From: Tritrichomonas musculus
Lineage: Eukaryota; Parabasalia; Tritrichomonadida; Tritrichomonadidae
Direction: 5' to 3'
Length of the DNA stretch: 23,995 nucleotides
NCBI GenBank assembly: GCA_039105265.1
Contig: JAPFFF010000384.1
Span: 1-23,995, forward strand
Position numbering within the stretch: position 1 is the first letter of the stretch
Below: more model-generated notes on this DNA
Told to the model about the DNA's origin: nothing
Databases searched by the model: none
The model's input: the letters and a program-made list of their open reading frames with translations, nothing else
The DNA itself: not shown here

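Noticed and set aside
1-23995. CRISPR array
   Set aside because: Units are contiguous and nearly identical over their whole 54 bp; there are no unique spacers and no cas genes.
1-23995. Promoters, terminators, ribosome binding sites, origins or RNA genes
   Set aside because: No unique sequence exists to host them; any match would be repeated hundreds of times and could not be assigned a role.
1-23995. Mobile element or viral copy
   Set aside because: No terminal repeats, target-site duplications, transposase, reverse transcriptase or capsid-like coding is visible.
1-23995. Known repeat-protein families such as collagen, PPR, TPR, ankyrin, TALE or the RNA polymerase II tail
   Set aside because: The 18-residue period and its residues match none of these signatures; the Pro and Ser-Pro content alone is not diagnostic.

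Overview
The whole window is one tandem array with a 54-bp unit. About 445 units run head to tail on the + strand from base 1 to base 23,995, and both ends are cut inside the array. There is no unique DNA, intron-like insert, RNA gene, mobile element or flanking gene. Apart from one unit that is 30 bp short (near 15,865-15,892), I saw no length change, so the phase is kept for 24 kb.

Because 54 is 18 codons, each reading frame repeats unchanged. The frame starting at base 2 is open from end to end: 7,998 codons with no stop, and none lost at the short unit because 30 is also a multiple of 3. It reads as an 18-residue repeat, consensus ILQPPNQVHNSPPISTMQ, with a second common form ending PPIQGV(Q/R). 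It is rich in Pro, Gln, Asn, Ser and Ile, has no Cys, and is almost free of charge. The neighbouring + frame is also open for long stretches (Tyr/Phe/His/Ile/Cys-rich) but is stopped at eight places. The third + frame has a stop in every unit, and all three - frames are stopped often. The simplest reading is the interior of one giant repetitive protein gene with both ends outside the window. A non-coding minisatellite whose unit happens to be open in one frame is the main alternative and cannot be excluded from this sequence.

Layout: (1) 1 to about 13.1 kb is a mosaic of both unit types, carrying marker variants CCT, GTC and CAA. Here blocks of units recur at offsets of 44 units (2,376 bp), 64 units (3,456 bp) and 110 units (5,940 bp). 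(2) About 13.1-17.4 kb is still mixed, but CCT and GTC are gone. It holds private variants (CTT to ATT, the short unit, the CCC/GGC pair) and a 6-unit duplication. (3) About 17.4-19.8 kb is about 43 consecutive ISTMQ-type units differing mainly at one His/Tyr codon. (4) About 19.8-24.0 kb is mostly ISTMQ type. Most of 17.74-20.38 kb recurs at 21.36-24.0 kb at an offset of 67 units (3,618 bp), with a nested 10-unit duplication.

Organism: nothing diagnostic is present. A very long, intron-free, homogenised array fits a eukaryotic structural or secreted repeat protein or a satellite locus better than a compact prokaryotic genome, but giant bacterial genes exist and this is only inference. The unit is about 41% G+C with strong strand asymmetry (A 20, C 16, T 12, G 6). 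The one CpG per unit is kept almost everywhere, which argues against heavy CpG-methylation decay.
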